A stretch of DNA of 64,000 nt, taken from NCBI RefSeq assembly GCF_050749805.1, contig NZ_CP192738.1, forward strand, positions 3,844,001 through 3,908,000. Reading direction: 5' to 3'. The translations under genes were made by a program, and so were the position numbers. This DNA is from Hahella sp018986435. GTDB lineage: Bacteria > Pseudomonadota > Gammaproteobacteria > Pseudomonadales > Oleiphilaceae. Under the pieces are notes generated by a model, which saw only the letters and a list, made by a program, of their open reading frames with translations, was not told where the DNA came from and did no database searches. Below, in pieces: positions 17,743-27,700 of the stretch; within the stretch, counting starts at the first letter, position 1, and every line of letters begins with the position of its first letter.

Positions 17743-18102
17743 TCCTTGCACTGGCGCCCTCGCCAACGTTTTTAAGAGGTTCCCTAGCCCCAGGATCTTA
17801 TATATCTATTCTGGAGAAAGTGTTGTAATGCTTATCAAAAAGCTGCCTTCATACACATCTACTGTCGCACAGCAACCCGGCTTTTTTGAACAGGATTATG
17901 ACCAATACTTTTTTACGACTCCACTCCAAGGGCTCTACCGCCCAACATCAGATGAGCGGAGCCTAAATCCGTCTTTCGACAAGAAATGTTGCGCTAACTG
18001 ATAACCGATCGAAGCAACTATAGATGGAAATGTACCAGACTGACTCTGACGTTTTTTTAGGTGTTAGTCAGATAAAAACCAATCTGCCACTTTTTAGTAC
18101 AT
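17743..18102. other. 360-base stretch without a convincing gene
   Basis: A plus-strand ORF of 92 codons exists (17723-18001), but it starts within the hairpin, has no clear ribosome site, and lacks recognisable motifs. I regard it as chance. The stretch separates the frameshifted SUKH-like gene from the next minus-strand pair. Confidence 0.5.
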
Positions 18103-18591
18103 CTAATATTTAGGATATAAAGAATCATAGTCAACATCAAACTGGCATGATTCAAATTCATTATAGTCACATGGATCAAATTTTTTTGGCAATTTGGCTC
18201 TACTGCCTCCAACTCCTTTTTGAAGAACTTTTTCCGCAAGGTTTTTAAGTTCTTCCCACCATTTTGAACTCAATCCTTCTACTGAATGCAATTCCCAAGG
18301 GTCATGTTTAGAGTATCCAGCGTTAATAAAATCTGTTAGCGCGTGAATCTCGTCTTCTACTTCTGGTAAATCTACCCACCACCAACCACCTGATGTTGAT
18401 ACCAAAGACAGGAATGATATAAGAGGGTTGTATCTGCCATCTTCCAAGTAAGGGCTATCCTTACTTTGAATTCGACCAGGCAAAACACCTTCTATATCAC
18501 TCTTTGTAGAACATATTATCGACAACATAATCCAGAAATTATCTAAACAGTCATCTTCTGGCCATTGTTTAGGTCTGTCTTCTAGAATCAT
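18103..18591 (-). CDS. Hypothetical, candidate immunity protein, 162 residues
   Basis: ATG start overlapping the stop of the upstream gene by 4 nt (ATGA), so the two are translationally coupled. The soluble acidic product has Trp-rich motifs (STSGGWWWVDLPEVEDE and SSKWWEELKNLAEKVL) and an acidic C-terminus. No signal peptide or catalytic motif is seen. AT-rich composition, short length and position downstream of Rhs toxin modules suggest an immunity role, but the family is not recognised. Confidence 0.6.
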   Translation of the reverse strand: MILEDRPKQWPEDDCLDNFWIMLSIICSTKSDIEGVLPGRIQSKDSPYLEDGRYNPLISFLSLVSTSGGWWWVDLPEVEDEIHALTDFINAGYSKHDPWELHSVEGLSSKWWEELKNLAEKVLQKGVGGSRAKLPKKFDPCDYNEFESCQFDVDYDSLYPKY

Positions 18592-18893
18592 AAGGTCTGC
18601 CGTTTATCTAACCATTCATTCCATAACTCGAAAAAAGTCTTGAATGCGAAATACTCATTTGGTTCTTGAAACGCCACAGCTCTTCTCCATGAAACATTAG
18701 CGCTTATAGATAGTTTTCCACAAACCCACTTATTGAATTCGTAATATATATCAGTAGCAGTTGAATCATTATCATTGATCTGCGAAGCAGCCATAAATCC
18801 TCTAAGAAAATAATCCAGCTCAGTAGAAGATTGGCTCTCTATATACATCCCCGGCCTTTTTTCAATCAATTTTACAAGTTCAAAAATATCCAT
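18588..18893 (-). CDS. Hypothetical, candidate immunity protein, 101 residues
   Basis: ATG start. The first residues (ELVKLIEKRPGMYIES) and LDYFLRGFMAA match a pattern I have seen in small proteins of polymorphic-toxin loci; the later part is helical and Trp-rich (FFELWNEWLDK). It is coupled to the next gene by a 4-nt overlap. Composition is AT-rich, unlike the surrounding chromosome. A role in toxin neutralisation is inferred from context. Confidence 0.6.
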   Translation of the reverse strand: MDIFELVKLIEKRPGMYIESQSSTELDYFLRGFMAASQINDNDSTATDIYYEFNKWVCGKLSISANVSWRRAVAFQEPNEYFAFKTFFELWNEWLDKRQTL

Positions 18894-19079
18894 TCAGACG
18901 CCTTTTCGGTTGATCAACGGCTATCGATACCCAAAACTTCGTAGCCGCCGGGAGCTTACAACCTGCGAATTGTATTTAGATGCCTCCTTTTCGGGACTTC
19001 ATCAAGTGAAATACCAGAGTCACCGAAGCAATTCTTGCTTAAATAGGTGTCTACCGGAAGTACAAATTCAACACAAAAC

Positions 19080-19538
19080 TTATTCACTACCAATCCCATA
19101 AAGTTCAAAGCACTCCCGCTGGTACTTTACTGATCTTTCATCATACTTCTCAGTATCTATATTTGAAATAGTATCCAATAAACGTTTTTTGACATCCCCA
19201 TCAATGGGAAAATATTCTTCTGAAACTTTATTAGTAATTAATAGCAGAGTACATACGGTAAGAGCTTTGCTCGCGATATGCATATTCCCTGGCGTCAAAA
19301 CACTCATAGCAGCCAAAATTAACTCATTTTGTCGACCGAAACACTTATTGCGGAGGAGGTCCCTCATAATATCCAGGGAATGCATCACTTGGTTTTCTGT
19401 AAACTCCTTGTTTTGCACACCGAGAATCAGAGCATCAAAAACTTCCGATGCGTTATCTCTTATTTCATCAATTAAGTCTCTAGAAATAGAGCGCCCTTTC
19501 ATTTGATGAATAACATGCCTTAGTCTTTTTGGATGCAT
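19080..19538 (-). CDS. Candidate immunity protein for the orphan Rhs tip, 152 residues
   Basis: ATG start only 3 nt after the stop of the orphan Rhs module. The product is all-helical by pattern (leucine and isoleucine heptads, AAMSVLTPGNMHIASKALTV), suggesting HEAT-like repeats. No catalytic or export motif is visible. Cognate immunity genes usually lie directly downstream of toxin tips, so it probably neutralises the ADP-ribosyltransferase-like tip encoded at 19542. The inference rests on position. Confidence 0.65.
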   Translation of the reverse strand: MHPKRLRHVIHQMKGRSISRDLIDEIRDNASEVFDALILGVQNKEFTENQVMHSLDIMRDLLRNKCFGRQNELILAAMSVLTPGNMHIASKALTVCTLLLITNKVSEEYFPIDGDVKKRLLDTISNIDTEKYDERSVKYQRECFELYGIGSE

Positions 19539-19541
19539 ATA

Positions 19542-21128
19542 TTATATCCTGGTTCTAGTTGTAGTAATCTTACGCACGAACATACACCCATTAAAAAGAG
19601 GAACTCTATTAGACCTTAATATTCGCTCTTGCCCTCTAAGTCCCATTTGAACATAGCTCATCTCACGTTCGACACCAATATCTTGCCCTTTATCAATCCC
19701 CAACGCTTGGGCAATTCTCTCAGGTATTTCGAAGGTAATAACTGTGAACTTCTTTGCAGGATCTTGTTTAATTCTGCACTTATGTCCTTCCCGAACTGTA
19801 TGAGGGTATGCAGGTGGGCACTGAGTTGCAAAAAATCTAGCATCAGCAAACTCCTCAGCTAGAAATACGTCGCCACCAAGGCGAAAACCAGTTGTCACAA
19901 TTTTCTGTGCTCGATTTGAGGACGCACCATGATATAGCTTAATCTTTCTGCCTTTATCCTCCTCATCATCCTTTGAGCTCACCATTACAGCAATTTTAGA
20001 GCCAGCTCCAGCCATACCCACCAAAGTTAGCAGTCCGAACTGTTTACTCGTGAGCGCTTTTTTTGCTCCTGCTTTAAATGCATTCCATATTATTACCCGA
20101 CCAACGCTTGAACTTGCAAGGACACCTATATTTCCAGGTGTTATAGCCAATCCAAACATATTCAAATAGCCCGAAGGATCAGTACCGTTTACAGGATCGG
20201 CATGCACATATAGATATTTATGAAGAGTAACAGGCTCACCCACTCTGCCAAGATAAGTATCCATCTGCGTAAACCGCCCCTGATTCTGATCGTAATACCT
20301 CGCCCTTAGGTAATACTGATCCAGGGATGCATCGTATTGCTCTCCGGTGTACAGGTAGCTGTTCGGGGTGTTTCCTTCGCTGTGCAGCAGGATGCCGAAG
20401 GCGTCGTAGTGGTAGCTGTCGGTTTGGACGCCGGTCTGATTTGTTAAAGAGCGGACGGAGCCTTGCCCGTCGTAGACATAGTAGCTGACGTCACCGGCTC
20501 TTGCCTGGCTTAGCAGGTCGTCGCCGTAGACGTAGCTGACTTGTTTGGCGCCATTAACGACTTCTTGTAGCACTTGAGCGTAGTCGCGGTTCTGGTCGAC
20601 GATAAAGTCGGTGGTTGCGCCGCTTCCCGCTTTTCGTGTGCGAATGCCGTCCGGGTTATAAGCGAAGTTCGTGGTCTCGCCCGCTTTTGTTACCGCGAGG
20701 AGTTTGTTCTTCGCGCTGTATGTGTAACGAGCGCTGACCAGACCGTCTTCGGTTTCCGTCAGTGTATTGCCGTTGGCGTCATACGCGTAGGTGACGCCGC
20801 CCTGTTGCGTCAGGCGGTCATTGTCGTCATAGCTGTAGGCGGTGTGCACGCCGTCGATGATGCTGTAGATGCGGTTGCCGACCTTGTCGAAGCGGTATTC
20901 CGCGTTGTAGTCGCCATTAACTGGATCGCTGATGGCGTCATGCGTCAGGCGATACAGGGCGTCGTAGGTATAGGTCGACACCCGGCCGCTGTGCAGCTCT
21001 TCAATTTGCTCCCGTCTCCCTGTGCTGTGCAGGGTGTAACGGTAGTCGGCGATGACATTGCCCGCCGCATCCGTCGTGGTCTGACGCGTCAGAATGAGAA
21101 CAAGCTTATTGTCCTTATGCCCCAGCAA
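19542..21128 (-). CDS. Orphan Rhs C-terminal module with ADP-ribosyltransferase-like toxin tip
   Basis: A 528-residue frame starting at a TTG with no clear ribosome site. It looks like a displaced 3' cassette rather than a complete gene. Residues ~14-318 repeat the YD-repeat and core region of the giant Rhs protein upstream (YLRARYYDQNQGRFTQMDT, LHKYLY, DPSGY). The ~210-residue tip is different: after a hydrophobic linker it has KLYHGASSNRAQKIVTTGF, DVFLAEEFADARFFATQ and a late Glu-containing REMSYVQMGL. These look like the three core strands of an ADP-ribosyltransferase (His, aromatic, Glu), close to the LYHGS-type families. Recombination with the full-length gene could swap this tip in. Confidence 0.75.
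   Translation of the reverse strand: MLGHKDNKLVLILTRQTTTDAAGNVIADYRYTLHSTGRREQIEELHSGRVSTYTYDALYRLTHDAISDPVNGDYNAEYRFDKVGNRIYSIIDGVHTAYSYDDNDRLTQQGGVTYAYDANGNTLTETEDGLVSARYTYSAKNKLLAVTKAGETTNFAYNPDGIRTRKAGSGATTDFIVDQNRDYAQVLQEVVNGAKQVSYVYGDDLLSQARAGDVSYYVYDGQGSVRSLTNQTGVQTDSYHYDAFGILLHSEGNTPNSYLYTGEQYDASLDQYYLRARYYDQNQGRFTQMDTYLGRVGEPVTLHKYLYVHADPVNGTDPSGYLNMFGLAITPGNIGVLASSSVGRVIIWNAFKAGAKKALTSKQFGLLTLVGMAGAGSKIAVMVSSKDDEEDKGRKIKLYHGASSNRAQKIVTTGFRLGGDVFLAEEFADARFFATQCPPAYPHTVREGHKCRIKQDPAKKFTVITFEIPERIAQALGIDKGQDIGVEREMSYVQMGLRGQERILRSNRVPLFNGCMFVRKITTTRTRI
20210..21092 (-). repeat. Rhs core duplication, orphan copy
   Basis: This ~880-bp stretch matches 22460-23345 in the giant Rhs gene almost base for base, with scattered substitutions. 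Similarity stops abruptly after the core DPSG codons on one side and at CTGACGCGTCAG on the other. It marks the copy-out of a toxin cassette. Confidence 0.9.
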
Positions 21129-21210
21129 AGTTAGACAGTCATGTGTCGCAACACAAGCGCCTCACCCCCTCGTAACTCAGAGCCTGTTCGTTCTGCATGA
21201 GACCGCATTC

Positions 21211-21750
21211 TTAACTCCATTTCTCCACAAGGTAAGCTGCCTCAGGATTTTTCTCTTTTAAGTTAGAAAATATCTCATCAAAGTCCTCATATTCTCCTCG
21301 CTTTAATGCCAAATAACACTCTATAACATCTTCAGAAGCAGACTTGTCATTATGAATTAAGGAGAGCATCGTTTGTTGGAAATCAACTCTCATACTCCTG
21401 CTTAATACGTTACGTGAATACATCTCACACAAGGAGCTTAAAGCAATCGATGATAAGACCTTATTTCCTGAATAAAAGAAATCTTTCATTTTATTCTCGT
21501 AATCACCACCGCCTATCTCCCCTATAGTTCTTATGGCCAAAAACTTTTTAATACTATAAACATTGACGTCACCTTTTAAGTATTCATCAAGAAGCTTTGC
21601 ATCATTCTCGGAAGCGACCTCAGCGAACTTTTCAAAAGCATAATTCAATACCCTGTCTTCAGTCTCCATATCCAGGCCAATATCTATTATTTTCAGAGGT
21701 ACTGTCTTTTTTCCGTCTATGACGTCTTTATAAAAATGCACATCTTTCAT
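21211..21750 (-). CDS. Candidate immunity protein for the Rhs deaminase-like tip, 179 residues
   Basis: ATG start 12 nt after the stop of the giant Rhs gene. The product is soluble, acidic and helical (FLAIRTIGEIGGGDYENKMK, SIALSSLCEMYSRNV), suggesting HEAT- or ARM-like repeats. No membrane or signal segment is present. Directly downstream of a toxin tip, AT-rich and small, it fits a cognate immunity gene. It is not recognisably related to the immunity candidate at 19080, although both look helical. Confidence 0.7.
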   Translation of the reverse strand: MKDVHFYKDVIDGKKTVPLKIIDIGLDMETEDRVLNYAFEKFAEVASENDAKLLDEYLKGDVNVYSIKKFLAIRTIGEIGGGDYENKMKDFFYSGNKVLSSIALSSLCEMYSRNVLSRSMRVDFQQTMLSLIHNDKSASEDVIECYLALKRGEYEDFDEIFSNLKEKNPEAAYLVEKWS

Positions 21751-21762
21751 TTTTTCTCAAAA

Positions 21763-24700
21763 TCACTTTACATTCTTAAGATTAAACATACCAACGCAAT
21801 TTGGGCAATACGGTTTCACCCCGCCTCTTTTGGTATAAGTCCCAGTTCTATCATTTATGTAATAAGCCAATGTCCAACGGATCCTTTTAGCTTTCGCCCC
21901 TCCGTTTAGCAGTTGGTTAGCTGCATGAAATTCCGCACAATTTCCAAACTTCATAGAAGTTCCGTATATATCTTCATCTGCACAACCTAGCGTCACCCCT
22001 AAATTTTCAACTTTCCCTTTCAATTTTTGATTAACATTGCTGGGCATAGCTCTCTTCCCTAAATTAAATGCCGCTGACGCTTTAGTCGTTTTCATATCAA
22101 ATGCACCAACAATAGTTGATATTCTATTTTTCTTAGTCCATTTTGAAGGTGTACTAGCTAACAAAAACTCTACCTTAGCCTCCGCTTTCACATATCCAAC
22201 AGCATATGTACATATATTACCCTTGTCTGCTTTGCCAGGTTTACACTTTTTAGCTATGCCTCTTAAAAACTTATAAGAGCGGGCCAGGATATTTGCAGCT
22301 CCAGACGCGGTACCACCACTACTCATTGCAGCAGACGCTAGTGACCTTATACGGACCACAGCCATGGCTGCTAATCTTCCTGTTGCCTGAACACCTGCCA
22401 TCAGTTGCCCTATCGAGAACTTGCCCGAAGGGTCAATGTTGTTTACCGAGTCAGCATTAGCATAAAGATACTTATGCAACGTAATTGGGTCGGAGTTAAC
22501 TCCCATCCACGTATCCATCTGCGTAAACCGCCCCTGGTTCTGGTCGTAATACCTTGCCCTTAGGTAGTACTGATCCAGCGATGCATCGTACTGCTCTCCG
22601 GTGTACAGGTAGCTGTTCGGGGTGTCTCCTTCGCTGTGCAGCAGGATGCCGAAGGCGTCGTAGTGGTAGCTGTCGGTTTGGACGCCGGTCTGGTTTGTTA
22701 AAGAGCGGACGGAGCCTTGGCCGTCGTAGACATAGTAGCTGACGTCGCCGGCTCTTGCCTGGCTTAGCAGGTCATCGCCGTAGACGTAGCTGACTTGCTT
22801 GGCGCCGTTGACGACTTCTTGCAGTACTTGAGCGTAGTCGCGGTTCTGGTCGACGATAAAGTCGGTGGTTGCGCCGCTTCCCGCTTTCCGGGTGCGAATG
22901 CCGTCCGGGTTATAGCCAAAGCTGGTGGTCTCGCCCGCTTTTGTTACCGCGAGGAGTTTGTTCTTCGCGCTGTAGGTGTAACGAGCCGTGACCAGACCGT
23001 CTTCGGTTTCCGTCAGCGTATTGCCGTTGGCGTCATAGGCGTAGGTGACGCCGCCCTGTTGCGTCAGGCGGTCATTGTCATCGTAGCTGTAGGCGGTGTG
23101 CACGCCGTCGATGATGTTGTAGGTACGGTTGCCAACGTTGTCGAAACGGTATTCCGCGCTGTAGTCACCATTGACCGGATCGCTGATGACGTCATGCGTC
23201 AGGCGATACAGAGCGTCATAGGTATAGGTCGACACCCGGCCGTTATGCAACTCTTCAATTTGCTCCCGTCTCCCCGTGCTGTGCAGGGTGTAACGGTAGT
23301 CGGCGATGACATTACCCGCCGCATCCGTCGTGGTCTGACGCGTCAGTCGGTTCAGAGCGTCGTAGACATAGGCGGTGGTTTGCCCGTTGGCTTGCGTCAC
23401 GCTCTCACGGTTGCCCACCGCATCGTAGGCGTACAGAGTCTCGCCGCCCTGAGGATCGATTACTTTGCTCAGACGGTTTAACGCATCGTACAGGTATGTG
23501 GTCGTTTCCGCTTTACCCTGATGGGTGACAATGGCGGAGGTTTTATTGCCCGCCTTGTCATAGCTGTAGCTAAGCACCGCGCCAGTCGGCTGAGTCTCTT
23601 CCACCAATCGGTTCAATGCGTCGTATTGATAACTGGTCGTTCCCAAAGAATTCGTCGCAGTGAGACGAGCGCCCATGGCGTTATAGGTAAAGGTTTCGAC
23701 CTCGCCATCTGCGTAGTCGATGCGGCTCACCTGATCATTCACATCGTAGGTATAGGCAGTCGCCTGACCATTAAAGTCCGTATGACTAAGCAACCTGCCC
23801 GCGACGTCATAGCTGAAGGACTCCATCTGTCCCATCGGTAGCGTTCGCGTCAGCACACGACCCATGGTGTCATAGGTCCAGCGCGTCGTACGACCTTCCG
23901 CGGCCGATCCGGATTCCTGTCCTCCCTCGGCACTGACACGTCCCTGTGCGGCGTCGGTCTGTGTCAGCTTATTGCCGGCCTGATCATAGGTGAATGAAGT
24001 GACGTTATTCAGCGCATCTGTCACCGCAATCAAACGGCCCAATTTGTCGTAACCGTACTGAGTCACTCGACCGGCTTGATCGATACTGCTCAGGCGACGA
24101 TCCAAAGCATCGAAGGTTTCCTGCAGGCTTGAGCCGTCATGGAACAGGGTTTTAACCCGTTGATCCAAGATGTTGTACTCATACGTCGTCGTGTGACCGT
24201 TCGCATCCGTTTCACTGATCAGGTTGCCGTCCGCGTCGTAGACGAAGCTATGGCGCTGATTCAGCGCGTTGATCACGGCGGTGCGACGACCTGCCGCGTC
24301 ATATTCGTAGTGAGTGACGTTACCTTTGGCGTCCGTCTCGGACTCAACCTGTCCGGCTGCGTCATAGGTCACGCTGGTGAATGAGCCGTCCGCCAGCTCA
24401 GTACGAACAACGCGATTCTGTTTGTCGTAGGTAAAGCCAGTGACCCGCCCCAGACGATCGGTTTCCGTCAGGACATTGCCTTCCACGTCGTAGGTTTTGC
24501 TTTCCGAGGTTCCATCTGGATAAGTCGTCGCCAACAGACGGCCATAGACGTCATACTCGTATTCCGTACGACGCCCCTGCGCATCGATGGTGACGATTTG
24601 GTTGCCCGTAAGATCATACTCGGTTTGCGTGCTGGAGCCGTCAGCATACTGGGTCTCGATAACCCGGTTACGCGCGTCGTAGACGTAACGAGTGGTTTCA

Positions 24701-27700
24701 TCGACCTTGACGCCATCCACCGTACGCTTGCGGGTTTCCGACAGGACATTGCCGTTGTCGTCATAGGTGTAAATGGTGCGCTGCTCCAGCGCATTAACCT
24801 CGGTTAACTTATTGCCGTCTTTGTCATAGGTGTACTGGGTTTCATTCCCCAGGGCATCTTTGCTCTTCTCCACCAGGCCGTCACGATTCAGTGTATTTTC
24901 AGCGACATTCCCCAGCGGGTCCGTGACCGACAACATGTTACCGATAGAGTCGTAGACATTAGTAAAGGCGTCCCCGCTCGCATCGGTAATCGTGAGTTCC
25001 TGTCCCCGTTTGTTGTAGGTGAACGAAGCCGTATTGCCCAATGCGTCCGTTTGCGTCAGTTGATTGTTGCGCTCATCGAATGTCGCGGAACTGACATAAC
25101 CGAGAGGATTCGTCTCAGTCAACTGATTGCCATGATCGTCGTAGGCATAGGACCAGGTATGGCCTTCCGCGTCGACCTTGGAGGTGACATTGCCGTGATC
25201 ATCGTAATACAGGAAGGTCGTATTGCCGTTACGATCCGTCACGACGGACTGACGTCCTTCGATATCATGGTCAAACTCAGTACGGTTGCCTTCGGAGTCT
25301 TCCTGCGCCATCAGACGACCTGCATCGTCATAGATGTTTTTGACTATCGTACGGCCCAGCGGATCAATGATATCCAGCAAACCGTGAGAGCGGTTGTAGG
25401 TATAGCTGGTCTGCGCCGCCATGGGGTCGGTGCTGGCTTCCAGATCACCGTTGAAGTCATAGGAATAAGTCAGCTCGTTTCCATTAGGATCGGTCATGCT
25501 GACAATGCGACCTTGGCTATCACGAGTAAAACGCACCGCCTTGCCACTGGAATGGAAGATCCCATCGTTGGTGTAAGTCAGGGTGTGGCCATTGGGGTCG
25601 ACCACTTTTTCTATGCCAACGCCTTGCTTCAGGTAATATTTGTAGCCGGCCTGAGTGGTTAGCAGGTAGCGGCTGGGGTCAAGCGCACGGGAAAATGTGT
25701 CATTATCCACCAGCTTGCCATTCACATAGCGGCCAGAGGCATCATCCAACGCCTCCAACGTGGACGCCGTATCGCCAACCGGCTTAAACGCCAGCTCAAC
25801 ATCTTCCATTGCCGTATAGGTATTGCAGCGAGGAGAAGCGGAGACTTCAAAGCGCTCGACATCGCCGTCCGGCAGCGTCACCGTCACCGTCGGCGCGCCC
25901 AGCGGCTCAACGCAGAAGTCGAGAATCAGACTGAATGGACCGCGCTTGTATTGATTTAACGCCCAGAGGCCGCCCAGAGTGCGCGATTCCTCAATCTTCA
26001 CATCCTGATAGCCCAAACTCCAGCCATAACCAAAGTCCAGCGCCTCAGAGCGACGACGGCTGTCGTAGGTGCGCGTCACCCGAACAGGCATGCCCGCCAC
26101 AGGAATATTCAGGTCTTCCAGAGTGATAGAGAAGTTGCCGACCTTCAGGTCGCCCTCTACAGCGATCACTGTATTGGCGGTTGCGCTCAAGCCGTTTACA
26201 TCTTCAGCGTACAGCACAACATCGTACTGACCGTTAAGCAGCAACGTGGGATCAAAGGTGGCGATTTTGGCCTCGCTTACATTTTCACCGCCTTGAGCAA
26301 TCACTTGCCAGGCCTGCTGTCCTCGTGGCGAAAGCATGACTTTATAAAGCGCCAGATTCGCATCCTGCACTGAGCCAATCACCTCCGTCGGCGCAGTGAT
26401 GGTCGCATCCAGAGTAGGCGCGCTTAAACTCACCAGGGGCGCGTTCTCGTCAGCGGCGTCGCGGACCGCGAAGCGCGCGGTTTCAATCACCGTATCCACA
26501 CCATCCGTCACGCCAACTTCGATGGTATGTACGCCAATGGTCTCTGCGTTAACGATCACTTGACCGAAATCGCCCATCGACGTCTCCACCCCATCCAGCC
26601 ACAAAGCGATAGTTGGTGCGCTTTGACCGCCATCCACAAACACGTTGATGGAAAGGGTATCGCCAGGATTAACGAATTCGGGGGAGACAACGACCGTCGC
26701 CGTCAGGGGCTTAACTTTCTGAGTGACGTTAATGCTATAGCTCTGCAGTGAACGTCCGGCGCCATCTTCCGCATAGACAACCACGTCCTGGATGCCAACC
26801 TGATCAGCGCCCGGCGTCCAGCGCAGCGCGCCGTCGGCGGCGACAGACATGCCGACAGGCCCGGACATTAAGCCATATGAAAGGGTATCGCCATCCGCGT
26901 CCGTCGCCTGAATCTGATAGCTGTATTCCCGGTCAACCGACGCCTGATCGAAGGGACGACTGACGATAACGGGATACGCATTCGCATCATTCGCCGCAAC
27001 CGCCTGCAATGTGAAGCGCTGCACAGCACGCGCCCGGCTATCGCTAACGATCACCGTGATCTGGTATTGGCCTTGCTGCTCTGCTGAGGCCGTCCAGCGA
27101 ATAGCTCCCAACTCATTAATCGTCATGCCGGCTGGCGCATTTTCCAACTGATAAATCAGCGTATCGCCATCCGCATCGCGAGCGGTTACCTCGTAAATAT
27201 ATTCCACGCCAATGCGAGCGGGAGAATTGGGAATGCTATAAATGACCGGCGCAGTATTCGGCGCCAAGGGGTCGTTCACAACCACCCCAAACGTCTGCAC
27301 AAAGGCCGCTCCTCGGGCGTCTTCAGCCCTCAGAATGACCTCATGCGCCTGACCGACCTGCGCCAGAGAGGGCGTCCAAGTAATCACGCCATCAGCCAGA
27401 GTCATGCCATTAGGCGACTGACTCAAGCTCAGAGAAACCGCATCGCCATCTTGGTCCACCACTCTAATAACATAGACATAACTATCGTTGGCCGCCGCGC
27501 TCAAAGGGGGCGCACTGGTAATCGCCGGCGCGTGATTCGCCCCTTGGTTGACAGGCAAGTTCAGGCTCTGCGTTGCGTAACCGCCCCTACGATCATGTAC
27601 TTCAATCTCGGCTCGCGCGGTCTTACCGGCCCACTCCGCAGAAGGACGCCACGTGAATAGCCCTGTGTCGGAGATAGTCATGCCCTCTTCGGAAGCTAAC

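Noticed and set aside
17723..18001. 92-codon plus-strand ORF near the immunity array
   Set aside because: Starts within a hairpin, no ribosome site, no motif.
22795..23481. 228-codon ORF antisense to the Rhs gene
   Set aside because: Rhs repeat DNA leaves reverse frames open; the same occurs at 20574-21134. There is no motif or ribosome site.
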